64,000 nt of DNA from Vandiemenella viatica (GCA_031002005.1 JARYHS010009186.1:101031992-101095991); one strand, 5' to 3'; numbered from the stretch's first letter, positions 39,201 through 45,300 are shown. Notes: generated by a model not told the origin, from the sequence alone. Program-made: numbers and translations.

Positions 39201-42200
39201 ATATGATTTAGAAGACAAATAAAATACTATTACTACTGATATAACTGCTTAAGTTCAGGTGGTTTTAGGTGTCTGACTGGAGATCAGAAAGACTCCAGTT
39301 CGAATCATGAACTTGGCTGAGGTTTTCATAAGCCCTTAATGCAACTTCTTATGATACCTGTCATGGCATGTAAAATGGTAGGTCCCCAGTACATGATAGG
39401 GTTACTGGGTCAGGTTAGGCTAGCTATAACCAGAGTAGCATGTGTAGTGAATCAAAAACTGTCACTTGGCTGTTGAATGTATCACATAGTTTAAGTTTTT
39501 TTAACATATTATATAACTCTGAAGGATCACAGTGCATTTCCTTGTTATATTCCCAGTGATTTGATTTAAAAGTCGACCAACAGCTTTTATGAATCTGATC
39601 GTGTTGAAAACTGAATAATTTCAGCTCAAAATGGCATTTCTTAATAGAATGTGTGGGATTCCAAACTATTTAACAATCTCCCCAATAGAGTTTGGTCAAT
39701 TTTCAAAACATTTATTACATGTCCACATGAAATTGTCGTGTAAGGCTGTAAAAATTTCTAATTGCCTCACAAATGTGCCAATTGACAGAGTCATCAACAT
39801 TTTCGTCGAATGACCAGAAAATCTCAGCCTGCCTCAAGAATGGATGTCACTATTGAATTCTGCTTAAAACTACCTACTTTCAATATAAGAATGACACGAG
39901 CAGAAAGAATGAGAGAGCAGCAATGGGTTGGCCACTGTCCCCAGATGTGGCCAATGCGAGATTGAAGTTGTCAACAATTATAACTTGAAACCTTCTTTAT
40001 GGTTATGATAAGTGGAAAACACACTTGTCAACTGATCACATGGACAAGAATCCCTCCTGGATTTTTTCCAACATTTAAACAGTAGTCCCTATAAAATTAA
40101 ATTCTCTGTGGTAGTTGAGGTGGTCAAACAGCTTCCTTTTATGGATGTGATCATGAAGTGGAAGGTTGATGGCTCCTTTGGCCATGGAGTTTATTAAAAG
40201 CCCATCAGTATAAACAGTTATCTGCATGCAGCCTCTCACCACCACCCAGCAGTGAAACACAGAATTTTTAAAACTTTAACCATCTGTGCATGTTTGCATA
40301 GTTGCTGAAAGAGAAATTTGAAAGGAGATGTTTCTGGCCAACTGCTACATCCTTGAAATCAACAATAAGGCCATCACAATGCCCTGAGGTTCAGCTCTGT
40401 CAGAAAAGGCAATCAGACAAATGGACAGACCCATGACAGTGTTATGTTGCATCCAGAGGGTGACAGACAAAATTGGACACCTTTAAAAAAAAAAAAAATG
40501 TTTTTCCTATATACAGTGCACCTAGGAAATGATGTGCTCAATATTGTTAAAGATAGGAGGAATAAACTTGGACACTGCGGGTATACCAAATAACCTGCAG
40601 CTGTGGCACAGGTATATTTCAATGAGACAGGACATATGTTCAAGAAAAGACATGAAAGACATTTTAAAAATAACAATGCCAGCAAATCAGCTGCAGTGAA
40701 ATATTCATCTGGCAATGAACTCACTATTTTATTTTGTAGTGGGTGTGTACTGGTTCAAGAAAGCAGATGGTGGTCCAGGCGAGTCAGAGAAGTGTTGGAA
40801 ATTAAAAAAAAACATGGACGTAATGGGAACTGGAAAACTTTATTGATGTCACTATAAATGATTAATGCACACTTTGGAAGCTATCTATAAGTGACATTTA
40901 TTCAAGGCATGGTATTTCTCCAAAGAAATCCACAGAATGATGGCTGAAAAGTCAGGTTTAAACAAAATGATGCAGTTCCACCTGGCCAACCAAGTTGATA
41001 CTGACAATTACCATGGAAGTGTACATAGTCACATCATTCGACGTTTTCACAATTGCAGGATGTCTGACACATTCCCTTCAATTTCTGACAGTCACTAAAA
41101 TTCTTCTTCCACTACTATGTCTTTCTGCACCTGGTACATCAGTCTCAACCACGAACTGGCAGTAGGTTTCCTTCCTGCCCATTGTTCACGATTGCTAAGG
41201 CATCCTTTCCTCCTCCATTCTCATGACATGGCACAACTATTGCAAACCTTTCTTCACTATTATCTCTCATAATGCTTCAACCTCTAATCTCTCCTTGATA
41301 ATTTCTTTATTGATTCTATCCTTTCTCACAGAAACCCCACTTCTGCTGGCTGCAACTTGCTTAGATCTCTCTCAGTCCATGTCGAGGTTACAGAACTATA
41401 GGTCAATATTGGTTAGCAATATACTGAACAAGATTTTGGTTCCCTTCAGTATATTTTTCCTTGAGATTATAATCTTGATCTGAGGATATAATTGTCTACT
41501 TCTTTTTATTCTCTGTCCTATTTCAACCTCCACCTTTCCATTAATAGTTACTTAGTGTGGTAACAAAATACTCCAATTCATTCCAAATAGTTGTCAAAGA
41601 GTGACACCTTCTTTGATGGAGCAGTGTTTGCTGTTATTTCATTATTTTAGTTTTTCCAACAAGCCATGTTTTCCATTTCCAGTGAGCCTTTTCTTAGTTC
41701 TATTTCCAGATTCTCTTCTACCTCATGCAATGTAGTACATCACCCTTTAGCTCTGGTAGATTTCTGTATCCCTGAATATCTGTAAAGGTATCAAGTGAAA
41801 CCATACTAAAACAAAACATATGACAATACACTTTATTGCCTTATTCCTGTTTCCATCTATTAACTATAAGAAAAAAATTCGCACACTTCTAAAAATATTT
41901 ATTACTATTTCCTTAATTCCTTTAGTTAATCCCCTCTTTCCTTAGGCTTGACCACATGATTTCTCCTTATGCTTTGTTATATCTGTGCTAGCTGTTATGG
42001 TGTTCTTGCCGTATTCCCACTTTTTCTGTATAATTTATCTGAGCATAAAAATTGTATTTACCACTGATCTTCCTTTCCTAAACCATATTGTTCTTCTCTA
42101 GTTGTTTCCTCTAATCTTTGATTGATTATATGTAGATTAAGTTCGTCATATATTTTTAGGCATTAGTTCAACAATGTGATGACCTGTAATTCTCATATTT

Positions 42201-43187
42201 GGATGTACTCCTTCTTTTATGAATTGATACTGTGACCCTCTCCATCCTGTATTCTCCTTCCTTTTCAAACTCCTAGTATAATAGTAACACTCTATGAAAC
42301 CATTGCATTTCCATTCCCAATGATTTTCTATTTTATTGTAATTTAGCTTCTTATAGTCCTTCTATTTCCATCTCTTTCCCCTGGATGCTAAATTCTTCTA
42401 TTTCCCTTTTGAAGACTGCTGTTTCAATACTCTGGATTTTTTTTCTCCCCCATTCTTCTTCATTTTTTTCCATTCCTTCCAGTGTATTTTCTATTTCCAT
42501 TTTCTTACTTCATCTTCCATTTTCCAGTGCACCTGTGTCCTGTACATTGTTTGTAAGTATCAGAATAAAATTTGTTTTGTTCAGTGAATATTTTTTCATG
42601 AATCCCACAGAAAGTTTTTTATTGCTTTTGACAACTATCAGCTAATGTCTTGTATGTTTTCTCTTTCAGAAATATGGCATTAAGCCTGGCTTGGATGTCT
42701 GGACAACTTGGCACAGTGTTTGGAAATGTAATATTCCCTATTTTGCTTGAAATAAATTGTGTCATACCATTCTTTCTGATAGGAGGAATGGTATTAGGTG
42801 AGAAAAACTTTTTTTCAAACCTACTGGATTATTTCATCATTACTTTCAATGTAAAGTGATAATGACAGTAAAAAAATGGAATAAATTATTCTTTTCTGAC
42901 TTAGTATGACCTCAATATCCTCCAAAATTGGAGAGAAAATTACTGCACAGTTTACAGTTTTTGAACACTGATTTCAAAAAAGTTAGTGATCATATTGAAT
43001 AAGAAGATTGATTGCTTGCTTTTCTTTAATCCAAAATCTCTGTGCAAGATAGCAATTAGTAATCATATATACCAGCATTTTATAATTAAAGATTTCATTT
43101 TATAATATTGTAAACACTTTTATCTTTTCAGTTAATGCTGCTATCATCTTCCTTCTTCCAAACACAAGAAATATTGCTCTTCAGTGA
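10007..43187 (+). CDS. SV2-like major facilitator transporter, 12 coding exons
   Basis: The joined exons are 10007-10016, 11615-11668, 16731-16892, 20194-20356, 25334-25455, 25685-25929, 35057-35239, 35425-35599, 38472-38586, 38713-38872, 42670-42797 and 43132-43187. They total 1,573 bases, one more than 523 codons plus stop, because exon 7 holds an apparent extra base. All introns have GT-AG ends. The product is a membrane transporter with about 12 helices. It shows the MFS loop 2-3 signature GFFSDISGRRK (D89, R93, R94), the SLC22/SV2 motif ESPRFL (about 218-223), FHAAKYRSR after helix 4, and a loop after helix 7 with two N-glycosylation sequons (NQT about 339, NES about 358) and two cysteines. 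Insect relatives are annotated synaptic vesicle glycoprotein 2-like; their substrate is generally unknown. The start has a strong CACCATGG context. The family call is firm, the SV2 subfamily less so, since SVOP or SLC22-like carriers share these motifs. Confidence 0.9.
11615..11668 (+). CDS. SV2-like gene, coding exon 2 (N-terminal cytoplasmic segment)
   Basis: Acceptor CTTTTTTCAG before 11615, donor GTATGT after 11668. It encodes KMEINSQADFEAAALAS. An acidic DFE(E/A)A segment just before helix 1 is usual for insect SV2-like proteins. It ends in phase 1, matching exon 3. Confidence 0.88.
13342..13556. repeat. Two diverged direct copies of a ~115-bp unit in intron 2
   Basis: The copy starting near 13342 and the copy starting near 13457 share, in order, TTTCAA, TCTCTCTTTAA, GACCACTT(C/T)TAG(G/A)CATGT and a later block. 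They look like an old tandem duplication. No function is apparent. Confidence 0.5.
13900..14530 (+). mobile_element. Possible LTR (solo or 5' LTR remnant) of a retrotransposon
   Basis: The segment differs from its intronic surroundings. It contains a CRE-like TGACGTCA (14102-14109), a TATA box TATAAA (14126-14131), then 390 bases of more even base composition, and ends at TGGCGGCC (14523-14530), which resembles the start of a tRNA primer-binding site as in Gypsy-type elements. No gag or pol follows and the left end is not defined, so this rests on promoter-plus-PBS layout alone. It could also be an unrelated promoter or exon. Confidence 0.35.
15252..15296 (+). repeat. Poly(A) run of 45 bases
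   Basis: Pure A run in intron 2 with no recognisable retroposon immediately upstream. It may be a slippage-expanded tail, or its length may be an assembly estimate. Confidence 0.85.
16731..16892 (+). CDS. SV2-like gene, coding exon 3 (TM1 and start of TM2)
   Basis: Acceptor TCTTTTTCAG, donor GTAGAA. Residues 22-75 begin GFGIYNILLLITAVF (helix 1), continue with the family-like LLPSAECDLSLSSADKGLL and end in ISYA at the start of helix 2. It ends in phase 1. Confidence 0.93.
17125..17415 (-). mobile_element. tRNA-derived SINE, family 2
   Basis: The minus strand begins with a tRNA-like head: A-box TGGTTCAGTGGTTAAGCG (about 17402-17385), then a B-box-like GTACGAATTCC about 55 bases on. The body holds the reverse complement of TAACCTAACCTG and of TTTAACATGGAATCCGAAC. 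The same body occurs at 49.3 and 60.7 kb. It lies in intron 3, antisense to the SV2-like gene. Confidence 0.75.
17870..19050. other. Intron 3 stretch poor in G on the + strand; nothing recognised
   Basis: About 1.2 kb with strongly skewed composition (few G on the + strand), especially 18400-19040. It may be a decayed retroelement, but no protein motif could be read in any frame. Confidence 0.4.
19718..19816. repeat. Inverted repeat with 37-bp arms and 25-bp loop
   Basis: Arms 19718-19754 and 19780-19816 pair with three mismatches in 37. Each begins TGAATAAAATTTTCT(C/T)GGG at its outer end and finishes GTTAGTC at the loop. A small MITE or a hairpin formed by local inversion fits. It lies in intron 3, about 380 bases before exon 4. 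Confidence 0.75.
20194..20356 (+). CDS. SV2-like gene, coding exon 4 (TM2-TM4, MFS signature)
   Basis: Acceptor ATGCTTGCAG, donor GTAAGT. Residues 76-129. It holds the loop 2-3 signature GFFSDISGRRK, the best single piece of evidence for the MFS, then helices with FWFLLVFKFFSGV. It ends in phase 2 and, joined to exon 5, gives FFSGVIICGPL. Confidence 0.95.
20881..21472 (-). pseudogene. LINE ORF2 C-terminal domain
   Basis: Two overlapping frames read MQLNQAMRMITGCIRSTNT and, further on, INRIRTGQGRCAYLLYKWGW followed by a C-x-C-x(9)-H-x(4)-C cluster. The frame changes near 21230. This is the thumb and tail region after the RT; the polypeptide ends at a stop near 20881. Confidence 0.8.
21747..22889 (-). 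pseudogene. LINE reverse transcriptase domain, one break
   Basis: RT blocks are in order: LGKAAGFDGRYPELL, then ILAIFKPNKAKVVNYRPIAL, EGFRPGRRCNDQVFTLT, and AAFLDLSAAYDTVW with the first catalytic Asp. After a break near 22130 comes DGLPQGSVLAPLLFNLYTHD, then FTYADDICLV, the catalytic YADD. All key residues are present, so the copy is not ancient, but the break near 22120-22135 separates the two catalytic halves. Confidence 0.9.
23263..23880 (-). pseudogene. LINE endonuclease domain (5' part of ORF2)
   Basis: The frame includes LCICQLNIKGISRAKCEYLS, then VIVLQETHT (catalytic E), a VNVYKAPE strand and IVLGDFNSKHHLWG (catalytic GDFNxKH). It runs out before the SDH motif. The open frame extends upstream to 24081 as a hydrophobic stretch that looks like chance translation of the 5' leader. 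The best start is the ATG near 23884 (MRPNCLNRPL). Confidence 0.85.
25334..25455 (+). CDS. SV2-like gene, coding exon 5 (TM4-TM5)
   Basis: Acceptor CTCTTGCAG, donor GTAAGA. Residues 130-170, including ICGPLSIQKIFVSEFHAAKY and RSRILMVTGVF. The EFH-x2-KYRSR pattern is conserved in SV2-like proteins. It ends in phase 1. No stop-free ORF above 60 codons covers it, so it is easily missed by ORF scans. Confidence 0.93.
25685..25929 (+). CDS. SV2-like gene, coding exon 6 (TM5-TM6, ESPRFL motif)
   Basis: Acceptor CTTGCAAAG, donor GTATGT. Residues 171-252. It contains YNSWRIFMLVSSMPSFISAL (helix 6) and LTESPRFLMTKGNKEEAL, the conserved ESPRFL-x4-(G/N)-x-EEAL turn into the central cytoplasmic loop, and ends NTGKDREMYP. 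Intron 5 is only 229 bases. It ends in phase 0. Confidence 0.95.
26497..27351. mobile_element. Non-autonomous DNA transposon with 61-bp terminal inverted repeats
   Basis: The termini 26497-26557 and 27291-27351 are inverted copies with 6 mismatches in 61. Both begin GGGTAATATCTAGAT and finish GATGTAAACACTTC. The flanks GAAAAATC (26489-26496) and GAAAGATC (27352-27359) match 7 of 8, as expected for a slightly mutated 8-bp target duplication. Inside there are sub-repeats around GCCTGgACCA...GAAACgTAACC (two direct and one inverted copy), and one open frame of 77 codons (26984-27217) with no transposase features. An 8-bp duplication suggests hAT or P-like mobilisation, but the ends lack the hAT CAG start, so the class is open. 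Confidence 0.85.
27360..30150. other. Intron 6 stretch with no recognised feature apart from a short duplication
   Basis: No coding or RNA signal was found. A 25-bp unit (GTGCTAGCTTAACCCCCTGAG and four more bases) is duplicated in tandem at about 29473-29522. The rest is plain AT-rich intron. Confidence 0.5.
30291..31807 (-). pseudogene. CR1 ORF2 reverse transcriptase and C-terminal part, broken
   Basis: Frame one (31807-31232) has VVPIYKKGERDCPSSYRPVS, FGFRKGKSTAHAIDSL and ATFCDLSKAFDCVDHDLL. Frame two (31266-30706) has CGVPQGN, then SILYADDTTFL with the catalytic YADD, and FRANGFLLNESKTQQTVF. Frame three (30686-30291) is the C-terminal part ending in LPLEWVEARFNLFKQTLYSW. The block after GVPQG is shortened (GSxLGPLLF is not complete), a further sign of decay. 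Confidence 0.88.
31850..33022 (-). pseudogene. CR1 ORF2 endonuclease part (390 codons open)
   Basis: The open frame begins MLDSLCVSEHWCKGNE (catalytic E in SEHW) and continues with GGVSIYI, then IVSLYRSPSGD, SIVIGGDINAAFDV (catalytic GGDIN) and AFSDHDSVWIEI (SDH with catalytic His). A linker towards the RT follows. Upstream, GIRGKHVLLNDFANEN is in frame but preceded by a TAA near 33083, so the true ORF2 start is lost. The frame ends at a stop near 31850 just before the RT. Confidence 0.88.
33226..34942 (-). pseudogene. CR1 ORF1: PHD-like finger and SGNH esterase, interrupted
   Basis: It starts MAPIGLVGLNC at 34942. A Cys-rich finger follows (CKLCFKQVRKGIQCKYCK, an in-frame stop, then WFHENCC near 34800), laid out like a PHD finger. 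After the interrupting element (33921-34329) come VKIHIYADSQGQKIRD (block I-like, serine in DSQG), VFIAGSNDVARNEG (block III-like, N and D) and GLHLNDLGKRY (block V-like, catalytic His). The esterase of CR1 ORF1 is thought to aid membrane or RNP interactions; that is family knowledge. The frame also changes near 33455. Not translatable as it stands. Confidence 0.85.
33921..34329. mobile_element. hAT-type MITE (409 bp) nested in CR1 ORF1
   Basis: Both ends read CAGTGTTTCCCAAC inward, a typical hAT terminal inverted repeat with CAG start. The flanks are an exact 8-bp duplication GTTTAGGC at 33913-33920 and 34330-34337. The interior is AT-rich and has no transposase, so movement depended on an enzyme encoded elsewhere. 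Excising it with one duplication copy would rejoin the CR1 ORF1 reading, which shows the order of events: CR1 first, then this element. Confidence 0.95.
35057..35239 (+). CDS. SV2-like gene, coding exon 7 (central loop to TM7), apparent frameshift
   Basis: From an acceptor ending at 35056 (TCTGTACAAG) the phase-0 frame reads VKNLRDETQHAT, a good continuation of the EMYP end of exon 6, then hits TGA at 35093-35095. The frame one base over is open through the rest: PEAPCGETSGNKG, then AAVKSGWQQAKPLF and TM7 VPIVIVQFTTLFG, ending at donor GTAAGA in the phase needed by exon 8. Skipping one base around 35075-35093 restores the frame. Alternatively the acceptor CGAG at 35069-35072 starts the exon in frame at 35073 (MKHNMQPEAP) and loses VKNLRDETQHAT, but its pyrimidine tract is poor. 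The decayed CR1 element ends only about 80 bases upstream. Confidence 0.8.
35425..35599 (+). CDS. SV2-like gene, coding exon 8 (loop after TM7, glycosylation sites)
   Basis: Acceptor TTTTTTAAAG, donor GTAATG (non-consensus at +4/+5 but usable). Residues 313-371 start GANTMRLWMPQLF, close to the family's NTLRLWLPQLF, then a soluble loop with sequons NQT and NES and two cysteines (LCEML, GACTV). It ends in phase 0. Intron 7 is 185 bases. Confidence 0.92.
36133..36416. repeat. Foldback element A with ~130-bp imperfect arms
   Basis: The left arm (about 36136-36264) and right arm (about 36277-36415) are inverted copies with a short spacer and scattered mismatches. The outer ends read, outward, ACTGTGGTAAGT and CTGTGGTAAGT. 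Only the left side continues into a further conserved tail (reverse complement of 36106-36135), matching the tails at 37.98 and 44.2 kb. Both arms contain CGAAAT(A/G)TTGCGTG and TTCTCGCAAAAGTGAGAC. The ORFs of 60-100 codons in both strands here are readings of the repeat, not genes. Confidence 0.85.
36470..36680 (+). pseudogene. Possible GIY-YIG endonuclease relic of a Penelope-like element
   Basis: One frame reads NQLSIRMNNHRHFT, a stop, NFDHPVAAHVKFYN and NNSLTITVLSETN. This resembles the later half of GIY-YIG domains of Penelope-like elements (LxxRxNxHR, then PVAxHF). The first half is not recognisable. It lies directly beside foldback element A. Confidence 0.4.
37350..37545 (+). mobile_element. 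Old SINE, family 1 (diverged body)
   Basis: TTGGTTCTCCTCGGTTTCCA, then TCCATATGAATGACAGAATAGTTC and GAATTCCTTCC, follow the order of the family 1 body seen at 55.3 kb (GGGTTTTCCATGGTTTCCC, CTCCAGGCAAATGCCGGGATG, GAATTCCTTCCC). Divergence is high. A tRNA-like head is not clear. Confidence 0.5.
37840..37916 (+). mobile_element. 3' end fragment of a LINE (copy 1)
   Basis: It shares ATGTATATGATTTAGA, then GACAAATAAAATACTACTA and an ACT/ATT-repeat end, with 39165-39238. AAATAAAAT followed by a trinucleotide run is a usual end of arthropod non-LTR elements. Intron 8. Confidence 0.6.
38033..38310. repeat. Perfect 278-bp palindrome (foldback element B)
   Basis: Arms 38033-38171 and 38172-38310 (139 bp each) are exact reverse complements with no spacer; I compared every base. 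The centre is AAAGACCGGTCTTT. The left flank continues in a conserved tail (37978-38032, with ACTTACCT, which is AGGTAAGT outward), related to foldback A and to 44.2 kb. The right flank turns at once into an AT dinucleotide run (38311-38332). Identical overlapping ORFs on both strands (38013-38324 +, 38031-38213 -) are a result of the symmetry. It lies 161 bases before exon 9. Confidence 0.97.
38472..38586 (+). CDS. SV2-like gene, coding exon 9 (TM8)
   Basis: Acceptor CTTTTTAG, donor GTAAGT. Residues 372-409: GMVNDSVYVNTMIVSVVQAV and a helix ending CIVNAIGKKPIL, the loop 8-9 G(K/R)(K/R)P motif. It ends in phase 1 and joins TA AGT GGC of exon 10 as ILISGY. The exon starts only 161 bases after the perfect palindrome at 38033-38310. 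Confidence 0.92.
38713..38872 (+). CDS. SV2-like gene, coding exon 10 (TM9-TM10)
   Basis: Acceptor TATCTTTGCAG, donor GTAAGG. Residues 410-462: SGYLVSGACGIAIYW (helix 9) and LSLIAIYVALIGLCQMTLMT, then VIIDLFPTTVR, the conserved (D/E)LFPT(T/S)VR before helix 11. It ends in phase 2. Intron 9 is 126 bases. Confidence 0.95.
39165..39238 (+). mobile_element. 3' end fragment of a LINE (copy 2)
   Basis: Second copy of the sequence at 37840-37916 (ATGTATATGATTTAGAAG, then ACAAATAAAATACTATTACT). It lies in intron 10, followed directly by a SINE. Neither copy retains coding sequence. Confidence 0.6.
39250..39480 (+). mobile_element. tRNA-derived SINE, family 2 (sense)
   Basis: A-box-like GGTGGTTTTAGGTGTCTGAC and B-box-like AGTTCGAATC about 45 bases on, then the family 2 body with GGTCAGGTTAGGCTAG, the complement of the TAACCTAACCTG block. 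It is the only family 2 copy here on the + strand. Confidence 0.65.
39600..40860 (+). pseudogene. Penelope-like retroelement relic (RT and GIY-YIG endonuclease) in intron 10
   Basis: Fragments in three frames follow the order of Penelope-like proteins. Near 39920-39960, AAMGWPLSPDVANARLK corresponds to the RT motif GAAMGSPLSPVVAN. Near 40075-40260, KIKFSVVVEVVKQLPFMDVI and DGSFGHGVY, a stop, KPISINSYLHAASHHHP correspond to the QLPFLDVLV ... YRKPTHTDxYLHxxSHHHP block. Near 40580-40620, GVYQITCSCGTG is the start of a GIY-YIG nuclease. Near 40740-40800, SRWWSRRVREVLEIKKKHG is its R-x-RE-x-(L/I)EI end. Stops and frameshifts make it dead. It is sense with respect to the host gene. Confidence 0.82.
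41330..42510 (-). pseudogene. RTE-like non-LTR retrotransposon relic in intron 10
   Basis: On the minus strand, through several stops and frame changes, motifs of the RTE-type RT can be read: ELQVITLLN, a stop, CLKIYDEL (compare YRGITLLNxxLKIYExI) near 42200-42150, INQRLEETTREEQYGL near 42130-42080, then Ile-rich RT sequence. Near 41510-41380, QRIKRSRQLYPQIKIIISRK with a following ILLTNIDL fits the region before the (L/I)TYGxExW motif. The copy is ancient, and its limits are approximate. Confidence 0.6.
42670..42797 (+). CDS. SV2-like gene, coding exon 11 (TM11-TM12)
   Basis: Acceptor TCTCTTTCAG, donor GTGAGA. Residues 463-505: RNMALSLAWMSGQLGTVFGN and the helix IPFFLIGGMVL. The R-x-MA-x-SL-x(6)-G pattern after VR is conserved in SV2-like carriers. 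It ends in phase 1. Confidence 0.94.
43132..43187 (+). CDS. SV2-like gene, coding exon 12 (C-terminus, stop)
   Basis: Acceptor TATCTTTTCAG. Residues 506-523 read VNAAIIFLLPNTRNIALQ and then TGA at 43185-43187. The ending FLLPxT(R/K)xxxL(Q/E) is the usual C-terminus of the insect relatives. The 3' UTR follows. Confidence 0.92.
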
Positions 43188-43271
43188 GGGATCTCATTGA
43201 AAAATTGATCCCCCGCCCCCCCAAATCCAATGAATTTTTTTAATTTATGAAATACATGTTGATGACCTCAA

Positions 43272-43277
43272 AATAAA
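43272..43277 (+). promoter_or_regulatory. Candidate polyadenylation signal of the SV2-like gene
   Basis: First AATAAA after the stop codon, 85 bases downstream. Other A/T-rich near-matches follow within 200 bases, so the true cleavage site is uncertain. Confidence 0.45.
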
Positions 43278-44004
43278 AAAAATTACTTACTTTTCTACTA
43301 ATAAAATCTTAAGAAAAATTTATCTACAGTTTTTATTCTATTTTTTAGTACATGAAAAATTGATATTCAATGTACTAATTTTTATTTATTTAGTAATAAT
43401 GATTTTAATAAATTAATATCAAAGATAGCAAATTGTGTGATTCTGTACTCATAATATTAAATAATGCATGTGATTTATATAACATCTTCATAATGTTGAT
43501 ACAAGGATATTTTTAATGCAGAAAAGTAAGCATGATAGACACTAATTCTCCAAGACTTATCATTTTTTTAAGACATTTTACATCTACACTAGAATTTCCT
43601 CTTTCCAGATAATTGTGTTTATTTTGACACCATACTTATCAGACTTCCTAGGCTTCCTGGCTTCCTAGGCCTATCATAGTCTTATGGGGAATTGAATGTT
43701 TTCCACCCATCTGTGAAACTTGTATGTACTACGTGAAGTATGTGTATTTTTGTGCGTGTGTAAAGGTCAGGTCATATTTGACCGATACTGACCTGCACCA
43801 TCATCGCACCGAAACATTTCTTATTGTAGGCAGTTGAAACAGCACCACAGGACACCCTGCCTTGGCTGTCACCCCACCTTCATTATTTTGGTTTACTTTT
43901 TGACAGTTTAGTGCAGTCAATCATTCTTCAAAGTTCACGAGATATTCATAAACAGTAGGAAGTGCCGTCGCATAAATTTTTGCGAGGGCTAAAGTTTGAT
44001 TTTA

Positions 44005-44095
44005 AGGCCCATTAAAATTGCATCTGAGAGTGGGATTTGAACTTAGGACCTTCCATACCCCTAAGTGATAACCATCTGAGTAATCACCAAATCTA
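44005..44095 (-). mobile_element. tRNA-like SINE head
   Basis: The minus strand shows ACTCAGATGGTTATCACTTAG (A-box-like) and AAGTTCAAATCCC (B-box-like), 30-45 bases apart. The body is not clear. Another B-box-like GGTTCAAATC lies on the + strand near 44452-44465. Confidence 0.45.
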
Positions 44096-44184
44096 GAAAT
44101 ACTAATAACTATGTAGGCCTATTCAAACATATAAAAGTACATTTGTGTTTTTGGATAGAACACATAAACTACTTATTACAGAAT

Positions 44185-44335
44185 TAAAAAAGGATAGGGA
44201 AGGGACAGATGACCCGTCACTTACCACAGATTAAAGCAGGAGGGCGAGATGAACATGTAAAAAACAAAAAACAAAAAAATGCACAATATTTCGGTGAGAA
44301 ACATTATTCGTTTGAGAGGCAAGACATATGGTAGG
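44185..44335 (-). repeat. Solo arm of the foldback family (element C)
   Basis: The minus strand reads CGAATAATG, CACCGAAATATTGTGC, a T-rich block, GTTCATCTCGCCC, TTTAATCTGTGGTAAGTG, then TCATCTG and CCCTATCCTTTTTT. These match, in order, the arm and tail of foldbacks A and B. No inverted partner follows on either side, so this is a single arm, or the element's ancestral unit before duplication into a palindrome. Confidence 0.75.
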
Positions 44336-44839
44336 GGGAAAGATGTGATGACAACCCAACCCACCACATGAATAGAATTATTATGTTTTAGTAGTTACTT
44401 CTCATTACTCCTACGTTTGTTCTGGTGACTGTGATTGGGGTACAGAAGATCCCTGGTTCAAATCTTTGTCTTTGCTGCCCTAAAGTGGCACTTCTGGCAA
44501 AGATACTAGAAGGCTCCATAGTTCAAATTCCACATTAAACAGTCATTCTCCTTTTCCTGGTAGCTTTGCAAGAGTAAGTTAGGTGGCTGCAATTGACGGT
44601 TACTGCACAGCTGGTAAGTAACTCTGTGACTAGCTCTATGAGATCACATTATATTATTATTATTCTTATAATACAGTATCTTTACGGCATACATTTAAAT
44701 AAAAATATATAATGAACTAATTCTTAACAAAAAAAATAGAGTGAATAGAAAGCAACCTCAAACAAAACCAACATGTCAAGTGTGAAGTTAGTGGCATTTG
44801 ACATTTCATTGTGTTGAGAAATACAAGAATCTTTTTAGC

Positions 44840-45300
44840 AGTCAAAACATCATGTTTGGAGAAATTAACTTGCTAAACACTCATTAATGAGAGTTCATCA
44901 GGTGTAGAGTACCACATGGTTCAATATTGATTCCAATAATTAAAAATTTCAAACTTGTATATGTCCTACCTTATGAGTGAAGACATAAAGCACAAGACTT
45001 AAAAAAATATCTGGACTTTTCTCCTGAACAATAGAAAATCATGGCTCTAATTGTATTAATGATTGTCTACAACTAATGGCTTGTCCTTAAATTTCAATAA
45101 AACTCTGTATATGTAATTTAGTCACACAGATTAATCAGGCATAATATACATATAAGATTTACAGGCCAATCTATTCAGAGGTAGAGATTAAAAAATTGAT
45201 CGTAATATAAACTTGGTGGTACATGCTTCTGACTTACTAAAGGGATTAGGCAATTTGCATAATTTCAACATTTAAGTGATCTCAATATTAAGAAACAAGT
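44840..45300 (+). pseudogene. CR1-group LINE RT relic
   Basis: RVPHGSILIPII (44907-44942) corresponds to the RT block GVPQGSILGPLLF. About 130 bases on, NGLSLNFNKTLYM corresponds to the later NGLxLNxxKTxxMxF block. Stops separate them. It may be the older 5' part of the element continuing at 45.39 kb, or an independent copy. Confidence 0.55.
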
